From Candidatus Auribacterota bacterium (GTDB lineage Bacteria > Auribacterota > JAFGBW01 > JAFGJP01), in the NCBI GenBank assembly GCA_016929035.1, contig JAFGJP010000279.1:1-5729 (forward strand): a stretch of DNA of 5,729 nucleotides. The letters are read 5' to 3'. The notes under the pieces were generated by a model that was not told the DNA's origin, searched no databases, and saw only the letters and a program-made list of their open reading frames with translations. Shown here piece by piece: positions 1 to 5,729 of the stretch. A program made the translations under genes and the position numbers. Position 1 is the stretch's first letter. Each line of letters starts with the position of its first letter.

Positions 1-582
1 GACTTGAGATGGCCGAAAGCGTAAGGGCCCTTAACAATAAAGGTCGTGTTCTTAATGCCTGCTTCTTCTCCCGGGAGAACATCCAGGACCTGCATATCGA
101 AATGATTTTTTTCGGCCCACATCCTGTACATCCGAAAAAGCATGGACGCCCAGTCGCATGATTCTGTCCCGCCGGCGCCGGCATTGATGCTGAGGATAGC
201 ATTGTTGATGTCATCCGGGTCTCTCATCTTTGTCTTGAATTCCAGCTTGTCAAGAAGAGAAGAGACGCGGTCGATTTCCGCATCGATTTCTCTGAGCTCG
301 CTTTCATCAAACGAGGAGTCGCCGGAGATCAGATCGATCATTTCCGCGTTCTCCCGGATATCTTTTTCAAGGCTCTCAAAAGGCTCGATGATGCTTTTCA
401 TAAGGCTTACTTTTTTGACGACCTCATCGGCTTTTTCCTTGTTGTTCCAGAAGTCCGGAACAGACATCTTTCCCTGAAGCACTGCATATTCCTCTTTCCT
501 GGAGGATATGTCAAAGATACCTCCCGAGTTCGTGAAGTCTCGCAAGAAGCGCATCTTTTTTTTCATTCAGCTTTTCTATCAT
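1..582 (-). CDS. prfB: Peptide chain release factor 2 (RF2), 3' end beyond window, with programmed +1 frameshift
   Basis: RF2 recognises UGA and UAA stop codons in the ribosomal A site and triggers release of the finished protein. The gene reads in two frames. An ATG at 582-580, 7 nt after the Shine-Dalgarno-like AAAGGG (595-590), opens a 23-codon frame that ends at TGA (513-511). Shifting +1 at that point gives GAC (512-510) and an open frame to the window edge, for 193 complete residues in total. The product has the RF2 helical N-terminal domain (about residues 24-125), then the family signature INAGAGGTES at 132-141, followed by DWASML and, near the edge, GPYAFGHLK. The GGQ hydrolysis loop and the SPF stop-codon recognition tripeptide should lie beyond position 1. 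Full-length RF2 is usually about 365 residues, so roughly half is present. A reader that ignores recoding would call a 5'-truncated or broken gene, but the site is classical. Identification is very secure. Confidence 0.97.
510..526 (-). promoter_or_regulatory. prfB: prfB programmed +1 ribosomal frameshift site
   Basis: On the minus strand the sequence reads GGGAGGTATCTTTGAC. An internal Shine-Dalgarno-like GGGAGG (526-521) sits three bases (TAT) before the slippery CTT codon (516-514), followed by in-frame TGA (513-511) and a C at 510, the weak termination context. The TATCTTTGAC core is the same as in the well-known Escherichia coli prfB site. In the established mechanism, scarce RF2 makes the ribosome pause at UGA, the Leu-tRNA slips from CUU to UUU, and translation continues at GAC to make full-length RF2. 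When RF2 is plentiful, translation stops after a short peptide, here 23 residues. RF2 therefore controls its own synthesis. The function is inferred from the match, not shown. Confidence 0.96.
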
Positions 583-628
583 GGATAATCCCTTTCGCAG
601 GTCCCGTGATTCATAAGGATCATTCAGC

Positions 629-662
629 GATATAATATATCATAACCCATCTTGAAAAAAAA
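629..662 (-). promoter_or_regulatory. Possible prfB promoter region (weak)
   Basis: Read on the minus strand, this AT-rich stretch upstream of prfB holds several overlapping -10-like hexamers: TATGAT just outside at 644-639, TATATT at 639-634, TATTAT at 637-632 and TATATC at 634-629. None has a good -35 element at 16-18 bp; the best is TTTCAA (657-652), 17 bp before TATATC. A promoter for prfB is expected here because the neighbouring gene is divergent, but the exact elements cannot be chosen from sequence. The region overlaps the putative promoter of the GH5 gene on the other strand. Confidence 0.3.
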
Positions 663-680
663 ACCTTCATTTGTTATCCT
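652..680 (+). promoter_or_regulatory. Putative sigma70-type promoter of the GH5 gene
   Basis: TTGAAA (652-657, five of six matches to the -35 consensus) is followed after 17 bp by TATCCT (675-680, four of six matches to the -10 consensus). Transcription would begin near 687, giving a very short leader of about 18 nt that still includes the AAGGAGAG ribosome binding site (693-700) in front of the ATG at 705. The spacing is ideal but the -10 element is imperfect, so the call is moderate. Confidence 0.5.
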
Positions 681-704
681 AGAACACAAAAAAAGGAGAG
701 CATC

Positions 705-1916
705 ATGTTTGAAATCAGGGATGGATGTCTTTTAAAAAAAGGCCGCCCCTTCCGCATCAAGGGAGTCAATCTCGGCGGATGGCTCAACAGAGAAGGATAT
801 ATCCTGGGCGGAAGAAATATTGCCGAGCATATCATCTGGAAGAATATTGAACGGATCGCCGGCAAAAAAACAGCCGATCGATTTATTCGCATCATCGAGG
901 AAAACTTCATAACCCGGAAAGATTTTCAGATCATCCGGTCTCTCGGGTTCAACGCAGTCCGCCTTCCTTTTAACTCAAGATATTTTCTGACATCAAAAGG
1001 TTCTGTCGATGAAAAAGCCGTAAAAAAGCTGAAAAAGACCGTCGATGTTATCGGTTCGAGCCGTCTTCACGTCATACTGGATATGCACGCTGCGCCGGGT
1101 TCTCAAAATTCCGACTGGCACAGTGACTCTGACGGCCGTGCAAGGTTCTGGGAAAGCAGACGCCGCCAAAAGCAGTTCCTTGACCTGTGGAAGGCCTTGT
1201 CTGAAACATTCCGGCACCATCCCTGGGTCATCGGATATGATCTCATGAATGAGCCCAACAACAAAGACCACAAAAAAATTTTTTCCGCCCTTGAAAAAGC
1301 TCTTCTTGTCATAAGACAGGGAGGCGACAGGAAGATCCTTTTTCTTGAAGGGAACAACTGGTCTCAGGAGATATCCTTTCTCGCCCCTTTTGCCCGTCTT
1401 TTTGAAAATGTCATGATAAGCGTTCACTGCTACGAACCTGTTCTTTTCGCCTTTAATATCGTTTGCGGATTGACTTATCCCGGCTTAATCAACGGCAGAA
1501 AATGGAACAAAATGACGCTGAAGAAGCACTATCAAAAGCACGCGGAATTCGCGCGGAAAAACAAGGCGGCCATCTTTGTCGGAGAATTCGGCATTTCCAG
1601 CCGATGTCCGAGATGTCATGCCGAACTCCGCTTGATCGATGATGTTCTTGACATATTCGATGATTTCGGATGGCATTGGACTTACTGGACATATAAGTCC
1701 GTAGCAGGCATGAATTATCCTGACGGGCTTTTTCAGCTTAACCAGAATCCTTTCTGGCTGTGCCGATTGCATCATATCCAGAGCTGGGAGAACTTCGCTT
1801 CCATAGCCAGGCAAGGAAAAAACAAGGATTTTCTGGAGCTTGCCAGAACTCTTCGAACTAAAAATTTCGATTGCAACAAAGCTCTCATGAACATCGTCAG
1901 AAAGCATCTCGGGTAA
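705..1916 (+). CDS. Glycoside hydrolase family 5 enzyme (cellulase/beta-glucanase fold), probably intracellular
   Basis: This 403-residue protein is a retaining glycoside hydrolase of family 5 with a (beta/alpha)8 barrel. Motifs appear in the expected order: GVNLGGWL (20-27) on the first strand; AVRLP with the conserved Arg86; ILDMHAAPGSQN with His128 (124-135); the acid/base Glu183 in DLMNEPN (179-185); HCY (241-243); the nucleophile Glu294 in FVGEFG (291-296); and the late aromatic segment WHWTYWTYK (323-331) with Trp328. All core catalytic residues are present, so activity is expected. There is no signal peptide or membrane segment: the N-terminus MFEIRDGCLLKKGRPFRIKG leads directly into the first barrel strand, and no carbohydrate-binding module follows. 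A Cys pair (301 and 304) sits just after the nucleophile. The start is supported by AAGGAGAG (693-700), 4 nt before ATG. The GVNLGGWL and DMHAAPGSQN segments recall exo-beta-glucanase-type members, but substrate cannot be assigned; a cytosolic oligosaccharide or glucoside is an inference from the missing export signal. Family assignment is secure. Confidence 0.9.
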   Translation: MFEIRDGCLLKKGRPFRIKGVNLGGWLNREGYILGGRNIAEHIIWKNIERIAGKKTADRFIRIIEENFITRKDFQIIRSLGFNAVRLPFNSRYFLTSKGSVDEKAVKKLKKTVDVIGSSRLHVILDMHAAPGSQNSDWHSDSDGRARFWESRRRQKQFLDLWKALSETFRHHPWVIGYDLMNEPNNKDHKKIFSALEKALLVIRQGGDRKILFLEGNNWSQEISFLAPFARLFENVMISVHCYEPVLFAFNIVCGLTYPGLINGRKWNKMTLKKHYQKHAEFARKNKAAIFVGEFGISSRCPRCHAELRLIDDVLDIFDDFGWHWTYWTYKSVAGMNYPDGLFQLNQNPFWLCRLHHIQSWENFASIARQGKNKDFLELARTLRTKNFDCNKALMNIVRKHLG

Positions 1917-1927
1917 GGAAAAAACAC

Positions 1928-1956
1928 TTGATTTATATTTTTCACTTCTTTATAAT
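1928..1956 (+). promoter_or_regulatory. Strong sigma70-type promoter of rpmB
   Basis: TTGATT (1928-1933, four of six matches to the -35 consensus) and a perfect TATAAT (1951-1956) are separated by exactly 17 bp. The predicted start near 1963 leaves a leader of about 42 nt before the L28 start codon. Its position right after the GH5 stop suggests rpmB is transcribed on its own, as fits a highly expressed ribosomal protein gene. No intrinsic terminator is visible between the GH5 stop and this promoter, so some read-through from the GH5 gene is possible. Confidence 0.7.
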
Positions 1957-2004
1957 GACGGCTTTTTGAGGTGGCATTCATAAAAATTTAATCAGGAGTC
2001 ATTT

Positions 2005-2232
2005 ATGGCAAAAAAATGTGAGATCTGTGGAAAAACTCCCCTGACGGGTCGAAGCATCTCGCGAAGAGGTCTGGCAAAAAAGAAAGGCGGAGTCGGGAAA
2101 AAGATTACCGGCATCACGAAAAGGCGATTCCTCCCCAATATGCAGACGATCACAGTCGTAGCAGGAGGCAAAAAAAAGCGCATGAAAGTCTGCACGTCCT
2201 GCATCAAGGCCGGGAAAGTCAATAAAGGCTGA
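2005..2232 (+). CDS. rpmB: 50S ribosomal protein L28 (zinc-binding form)
   Basis: L28 (bL28) is a small basic protein of the large ribosomal subunit. The 75-residue product begins MAKKCEICGK, continues with the family-typical mix of Gly, Lys and Arg (RRGLAKKKGGVGKK, then TKRRFLPNMQ at 38-47), and ends with a VCTSCIKAGKV segment. Two CxxC pairs, Cys5/Cys8 and Cys63/Cys66, form a likely zinc site, the C+ version of the protein. In many bacteria with zinc-responsive control this version is replaced by a Cys-free paralogue when zinc is scarce; no such paralogue is in this window. AGGAG (1994-1998) lies 6 nt before the ATG and fixes the start. The gene has its own upstream promoter and converges on recJ. 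It is full length and intact, and the identification is secure. Confidence 0.97.
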   Translation: MAKKCEICGKTPLTGRSISRRGLAKKKGGVGKKITGITKRRFLPNMQTITVVAGGKKKRMKVCTSCIKAGKVNKG

Positions 2233-2236
2233 AAAG

Positions 2237-2280
2237 AGCGCAGGCCAAAAGGTCATTTTCAATCCCTTCTGACCTGCGCT
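2237..2280. terminator. Inverted repeat between convergent rpmB and recJ, candidate bidirectional terminator
   Basis: AGCGCAGG (2237-2244) and CCTGCGCT (2273-2280) form a perfect 8-bp GC-rich stem with a long loop of 28 nt. Read from recJ (minus strand), the stem is followed by CTTTTC, a short U-tract; read from rpmB it is followed by GACAAGTCTTCTC, with no proper U-tract. It is thus a better terminator for the ptsI-recJ transcript than for rpmB. A second stem, AGGTCA (2250-2255) with TGACCT (2270-2275), shares bases with the right arm of the first, so the two cannot form together. Placement only 4 nt after the rpmB stop and 40 nt after the recJ stop supports a termination or 3'-end-protecting role. 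The long loop lowers confidence. Confidence 0.55.
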
Positions 2281-2320
2281 GACAAGTCTTCTCTCCATCT
2301 CGTCGATTTATCTTTTTTGC

Positions 2321-4066
2321 TTAAGGTTCAGAAAAAGCCATATCTTCAATCTTCAGAATGACACGAGGCGCGCTGTACGTATCCACATCAGGCTGAAAAA
2401 CCACATCGACAGACAGGCCGTTCATCCGCTCCGCGTTGCCGCCGACAAATTCTTTTCCGTTATACCATATGGCTGAAAAAAGCTCTTCTTCTTTCTCAAG
2501 CTCGAAGGAAACATGTTTATCCTTGAACACGCGCGGGCTTCTCAGGATTTTCATTTTATTCATCAAAAAAAACGGACGGGAGTTTCCATAGCCAAAAGGC
2601 TCAAGCCTTCTCAGGTCTTCGAGAGACTCCAGGCTCAGCTCGCTTGCCCTGACTTCATCTGAAACAAAAATTTTTGATTCAAAAATATCTTCAGGGCAAT
2701 TTCCGGCAAAAATGTTGAGCCGGCGGCGAAGCTCTTCTATGTTTTCCTCTCTTATTGTGAATCCGCATGCGGCCTTGTGACCTCCGAAGTTTTCAAAAAG
2801 CTCGGAAACCGAATCAAGAGCTTCAATAAGATTGAACCGGCCGTAAGAACGGCCTGAACCTCTGCGGACATCTTTTTCTGATCCGATCAGAAGAAAAGGC
2901 CTTCTCCATCTTTCGCTCAGGCGCGAGGCCACAATGCCGATAATCCCGGTGTGCCAGCTTTTATCTTCCAGAACCGGGATCAAACAATCTGAATCATCTT
3001 TGAGCTTATCCTCCGCATCAGAAAGAACCTGCATCTCCATTGCCCGTCTTTCTTCATTGTAATCCTCCAAGTTCATCGAGAGATGTTCCGTCTGCTCATC
3101 GCTCTGAGAGACCAGAAGATCAAACGCTTCATGGGCTTTACCCAGTCTTCCAGCTGCGTTAAACCGCGGAGCTATGAGAAACGCCACGTGATAAGGGCCC
3201 GGCGGATTATTGATTTTTGCCCTTGCCATGACGGACCTCAATCCTTTTCTGCTGGTCTTTCCGAGAACAGACAGCCCATTGCTGACGAGAATACGGTTCT
3301 CACCTGTCAGGGGTACAACATCGGCGATCGTTCCGAGAGCGACATAATCAAGTGATGTTCTGAGATCAAAAGAACAGTCAAAAATTTCCTTTTCCCTTAC
3401 GTATTTCAGCAATGCGTACGCCAGCTCAAAAGCAACTCCCACGCCGGCAAGATCCCGGGTCTGATGATCATCGCCGAGAAGCTTGGGATTGAGGACGACG
3501 AAAGCGCCGGGAAGTTCTTCACCGGGCTCATGATGGTCGGTAATGATGCAGTCGACCCCTTTTTCATTAAGAAATCGAACTTCCTGAACAGCCTTGATGC
3601 CGCAGTCAACGCTGATCATAAGCTTAATGCCGGCGGCAGTCAGGGTCTCCAGCGCTTCCCTGTGCATGCCGTATCCTTCATCGATCCTGTTAGGAATATA
3701 CGTGCAGACATCTGCCTGAAAAAACCTGAGAACTTCATAAAGAAGGGCTGTCCCTGCAAGCCCATCCATATCAAAGTCGCCATAAATGCAGATCTTTTCT
3801 TTTGCTTGAAGGGACCGGACGATCCTTTCAGCCGCATCCCTGTATCCCTCGACAGAAAAAGGATCCGTCATGTTCGACAACCGGGGATTGAGAAATTCTC
3901 TGGCGGCTTCGATATCCTGGCCAAACTTTGATACAAGCACTCTGGCAAGAAGCGGCGAACACCTTAAGTCATCTCTGAAAGCTTCGATGTCCTTCTGGCT
4001 TCTGCTCCCGGCCATTTCCCAGGTTTTCTTCTGAAAAGATTTCATGACCTGTGCTTTCCCGGTCAT
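2321..4066 (-). CDS. recJ: Single-stranded-DNA-specific 5'-3' exonuclease RecJ
   Basis: RecJ degrades single-stranded DNA from 5' ends in RecF-pathway recombination, mismatch repair and base excision repair, using two metal ions. At 581 residues it matches the usual family length. The DHH-domain motifs are in order: YGDFDMDG (95-102), SVDCGI (152-157), TDHHEP (176-181) and DLAGVG (205-210), with GTIADVVPL (245-253) after them. The DHHA1 half follows with RFNAAGR (301-307), HTGIIGIVASRL (372-383), GSGRS (403-407) and GGHKAACGF (428-436). EPFGYGN (489-495) opens the C-terminal OB-fold-like domain. All metal-binding aspartates and histidines of the visible motifs are kept; motif I has Phe and Met where Tyr and Val are common, a mild change. 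AGGAGG (4081-4076) lies 9 nt before the ATG at 4066 and favours that start over in-frame Met codons 8 and 18. The gene follows ptsI by 42 bp on the same strand and is probably co-transcribed with it. Identification is very secure. Confidence 0.96.
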   Translation of the reverse strand: MTGKAQVMKSFQKKTWEMAGSRSQKDIEAFRDDLRCSPLLARVLVSKFGQDIEAAREFLNPRLSNMTDPFSVEGYRDAAERIVRSLQAKEKICIYGDFDMDGLAGTALLYEVLRFFQADVCTYIPNRIDEGYGMHREALETLTAAGIKLMISVDCGIKAVQEVRFLNEKGVDCIITDHHEPGEELPGAFVVLNPKLLGDDHQTRDLAGVGVAFELAYALLKYVREKEIFDCSFDLRTSLDYVALGTIADVVPLTGENRILVSNGLSVLGKTSRKGLRSVMARAKINNPPGPYHVAFLIAPRFNAAGRLGKAHEAFDLLVSQSDEQTEHLSMNLEDYNEERRAMEMQVLSDAEDKLKDDSDCLIPVLEDKSWHTGIIGIVASRLSERWRRPFLLIGSEKDVRRGSGRSYGRFNLIEALDSVSELFENFGGHKAACGFTIREENIEELRRRLNIFAGNCPEDIFESKIFVSDEVRASELSLESLEDLRRLEPFGYGNSRPFFLMNKMKILRSPRVFKDKHVSFELEKEEELFSAIWYNGKEFVGGNAERMNGLSVDVVFQPDVDTYSAPRVILKIEDMAFSEP

Positions 4067-4108
4067 CTAAAAATTCCTCCTGCCTGGAAAGACAAAACTG
4101 CATTGTTT

Positions 4109-5729
4109 TTACAAAAACCGATATTTTGATTTTCGTCCTCTTTCCAGCGGGTGACAGTATATCCTATAGAGCTTTTCAAATCTGGAAAGAAAACGCTCAA
4201 GAAGTTTTTTGACGTCCATGGCTGTTTTCTTCTCCAGAGCCAGAGCAGCCAGGCGCTCTGAATCCTTGAAAGAAATGCCCCTGATGAGGTCTTTGACCAA
4301 GTTGATGGCTGTTGGATTCAGGCTCAGCTTCTGATAACCCAGGCCGACAAGAATCGGAATATACAGGGGATCACCGGCTACTTCTCCGCATATCGTGATG
4401 TCTTTTCCGGCCTTCCGGGCAACGCTCAATAACGATTTAAGCATAAGGAGAATAGACGGGTTCAAGGGCTCAAAATATTTGGAGACCTTTTCACTGTTCC
4501 TGTCAACAGCCAGTGTGTACTGGATGAGATCGTTCGTCCCGACACTGAAAAAATCCACCTCTTTGATAAGATGTTCAGCAAGAATGACAGCCGAAGGAAC
4601 TTCTATCATGATTCCCAGCTCAATCTTTTTGTCAAACGCGACCCCTTCTTTAGTCAGCTCTCTTTTCGCCTCGGCAAATATTTTTTTCGTAATACGGACC
4701 TCGCTGAGATCGGAGATCATGGGAATAATGATTTTCAGCTTTCCATGCACGCTCGCGCGAAGAATAGCCCGAAGCTGAACCTTAAAAAGATCCGGATGGT
4801 CAATAAAAACCCGTATCGCTCTCCACCCCAGATTGGGATTCTCTTCCTTTGGCATAGGAAGATAGCTCAAGATCTTGTCTCCCCCGAGATCAAGTGTCCG
4901 GATGCTCACAGAAGCCCCTTCCATCTTTTCAATGACCTTTTTGTAAATCGCATATTGAAGATCCTCTGCGGGGAACTCGTTCCTGATGATAAACGGCATT
5001 TCTGTTCTGTACAAACCGACTCCTTTAGCTCTGTTTTTTACAGCCGTTTCGGCATCGGCAAGGGCTCCAATGTTCGCGTACAGCTCAATTTCACGGCCCT
5101 CCTTTGTCACTGAAGGCTCATCGACGAGCTTCCCCAGCCTCTTCTGGTATAAAGAAAAGTCCTTCCTGATCGTCTCATACTCGTTTTTCACTTCAGGGTC
5201 AGGGTGAACAAAGACCGTTCCCGATGATCCGTCAAGAATAACCTCATCACCGTTTTTAATGTTTTTCAGAGCATTCGCCACCCCAAAAACGGCCGGCAGA
5301 CCAAGAGACTTCGCTATGACTGCGCTGTGTGAAGCCTTGTTGCCCAGCTCCGCCACAATGCCTTTAATCTTTTTCTTATCGATAAAAGCCGTTACAGAAG
5401 GAAGAAGGACCCTTGTTACGAATATGACGTTCTTTCCCATCGTTTCAACGGGGATTTCCGTACGGAACAGACACAGCGTCTCATCGATACAGAGATTGGC
5501 AAGAATTCTTTTGCCGACATCCAGAACATCCGCTGCCCTGACCTGAACCTGAGGGGAGAAAGACTCTGAAAACCGACGCTCCCAGACTTCAATGACAGTT
5601 TTTACAGCGCTTTCTGCATTGAAAAAATCCTCTTCTATGCGCCTCTGAATTTCTCCGATAAACGATTTGTCTTCAAGAATTCCCATATGAACCTGGAAAA
5701 TATTGCTTTCGTCAAAGCCGATCTCTTTA
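4109..5729 (-). CDS. ptsI: Phosphoenolpyruvate-protein phosphotransferase (PTS enzyme I), 5' end beyond window
   Basis: Enzyme I takes phosphate from phosphoenolpyruvate onto a histidine and passes it to HPr, the first step of the phosphotransferase system, in the cytoplasm. The window shows 539 codons. Counting from the Met at 5686, the phosphohistidine is His120 in GNKASHSAVIAK, then GLYRTE (224-229), RTLDLGGDK (263-271), ENPNLGWRAIR (282-292), GIMIEVPSA (358-366), SVGTNDLIQYTLAVDR (381-396) and CGEVAGDP (433-440). These residues sit at a constant offset of 69 from the Escherichia coli positions I recall (His189, Arg296, Arg332, Glu431, Asn454, Arg465, Cys502), so the catalytic set is complete. 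The open frame continues upstream of that Met as FDESNIFQVH, matching the usual segment before the MLLED-like motif, so the true start lies outside, about 55 residues further. The phospho-His loop reads GNKASH where GGRTSH is common, and the C-terminus has a basic tail (HPLERGRKSKYRFL). An HPr gene may lie upstream. It could serve sugar uptake or a regulatory-only PTS; this window cannot tell. Confidence 0.96.
   Translation of the reverse strand, partial: KEIGFDESNIFQVHMGILEDKSFIGEIQRRIEEDFFNAESAVKTVIEVWERRFSESFSPQVQVRAADVLDVGKRILANLCIDETLCLFRTEIPVETMGKNVIFVTRVLLPSVTAFIDKKKIKGIVAELGNKASHSAVIAKSLGLPAVFGVANALKNIKNGDEVILDGSSGTVFVHPDPEVKNEYETIRKDFSLYQKRLGKLVDEPSVTKEGREIELYANIGALADAETAVKNRAKGVGLYRTEMPFIIRNEFPAEDLQYAIYKKVIEKMEGASVSIRTLDLGGDKILSYLPMPKEENPNLGWRAIRVFIDHPDLFKVQLRAILRASVHGKLKIIIPMISDLSEVRITKKIFAEAKRELTKEGVAFDKKIELGIMIEVPSAVILAEHLIKEVDFFSVGTNDLIQYTLAVDRNSEKVSKYFEPLNPSILLMLKSLLSVARKAGKDITICGEVAGDPLYIPILVGLGYQKLSLNPTAINLVKDLIRGISFKDSERLAALALEKKTAMDVKKLLERFLSRFEKLYRIYCHPLERGRKSKYRFL

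Noticed and set aside
142..477. Plus-strand open frame of 111 codons opposite prfB
   Set aside because: It is the antisense of the clear RF2 coding frame; its Ser-rich product shows no family motif and no ribosome binding site stands out.
511..513. In-frame TGA in prfB as evidence of a pseudogene
   Set aside because: The surrounding GGGAGGTATCTTTGAC is the known programmed frameshift signal, and the downstream frame is intact and well conserved.
1605..1619. CPRCH in the GH5 protein as a CxxCH heme c attachment site
   Set aside because: Heme c attachment needs export to the periplasm, and there is no signal peptide; a single CxxCH in a GH5 barrel loop is more likely metal-related or chance.
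1485..1907. Minus-strand 140-codon frame opposite the GH5 gene
   Set aside because: It lies fully within the GH5 coding region, which has complete catalytic motifs; the antisense product is not recognisable.
1955..1981. Imperfect inverted repeat (ATGA..GC / GC..TCAT) upstream of rpmB, possible L28 leader regulation
   Set aside because: Its left arm overlaps the -10 box, so it would not be fully transcribed, and the stem contains two internal mismatches.
2311..2318. T-rich run (TCTTTTTT) near the recJ stop as the U-tract of an rpmB terminator
   Set aside because: No GC-rich stem lies directly before it; the nearest stem ends about 30 nt upstream.
3464..3931. Plus-strand 155-codon frame opposite recJ
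   Set aside because: It is antisense to the conserved DHH region of RecJ and has no family features of its own.
4571..5113. Plus-strand 180-codon frame opposite ptsI
   Set aside because: It is antisense to the PEP-binding domain of enzyme I; the product lacks recognisable motifs, and long antisense frames are common opposite conserved genes.

Overview
The window carries five protein-coding genes from a bacterial chromosome. Four belong to core housekeeping families (release factor 2, ribosomal protein L28, RecJ exonuclease, PTS enzyme I) and one is a family 5 glycoside hydrolase. Base composition is moderate, in the mid-40s percent GC by eye (not counted). I saw no mobile element, CRISPR array, tRNA or rRNA. 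The gene set fits a free-living bacterium, and a deltaproteobacterial/Desulfobacterota-like or candidate-phylum origin is possible, but nothing here fixes the taxon and that is a low-confidence guess.

Layout, left to right. Positions 1-582 (minus) hold the N-terminal half of prfB, which runs off the left edge and contains the classical autoregulatory +1 frameshift site at 510-526. A 122-bp divergent intergenic region (583-704) separates it from a plus-strand GH5 hydrolase (705-1916) with its own putative sigma70-type promoter. An 88-bp gap (1917-2004) holds a strong promoter for rpmB (L28, 2005-2232). rpmB converges on recJ (minus, 2321-4066), and an inverted repeat at 2237-2280 between them could terminate transcription from both sides. 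recJ lies 42 bp downstream of ptsI (minus, 4109 to beyond the right edge). ptsI is truncated by the window: the apparent start Met at 5686 is internal.

How the genes work together: ptsI and recJ look co-transcribed, from a promoter outside the window and probably behind upstream PTS genes. prfB, GH5 and rpmB look like separate transcription units. No shared pathway links all five. Release factor 2 and L28 serve translation, RecJ serves DNA repair, enzyme I starts a phosphorelay, and the GH5 enzyme is probably intracellular because it lacks a signal peptide.

I found no convincing undescribed system. The items most worth a second look are the prfB recoding site, the leaderless GH5 enzyme with a Cys pair next to its nucleophile, the basic C-terminal tail and altered phosphohistidine loop of enzyme I, and the overlapping alternative hairpins between rpmB and recJ.
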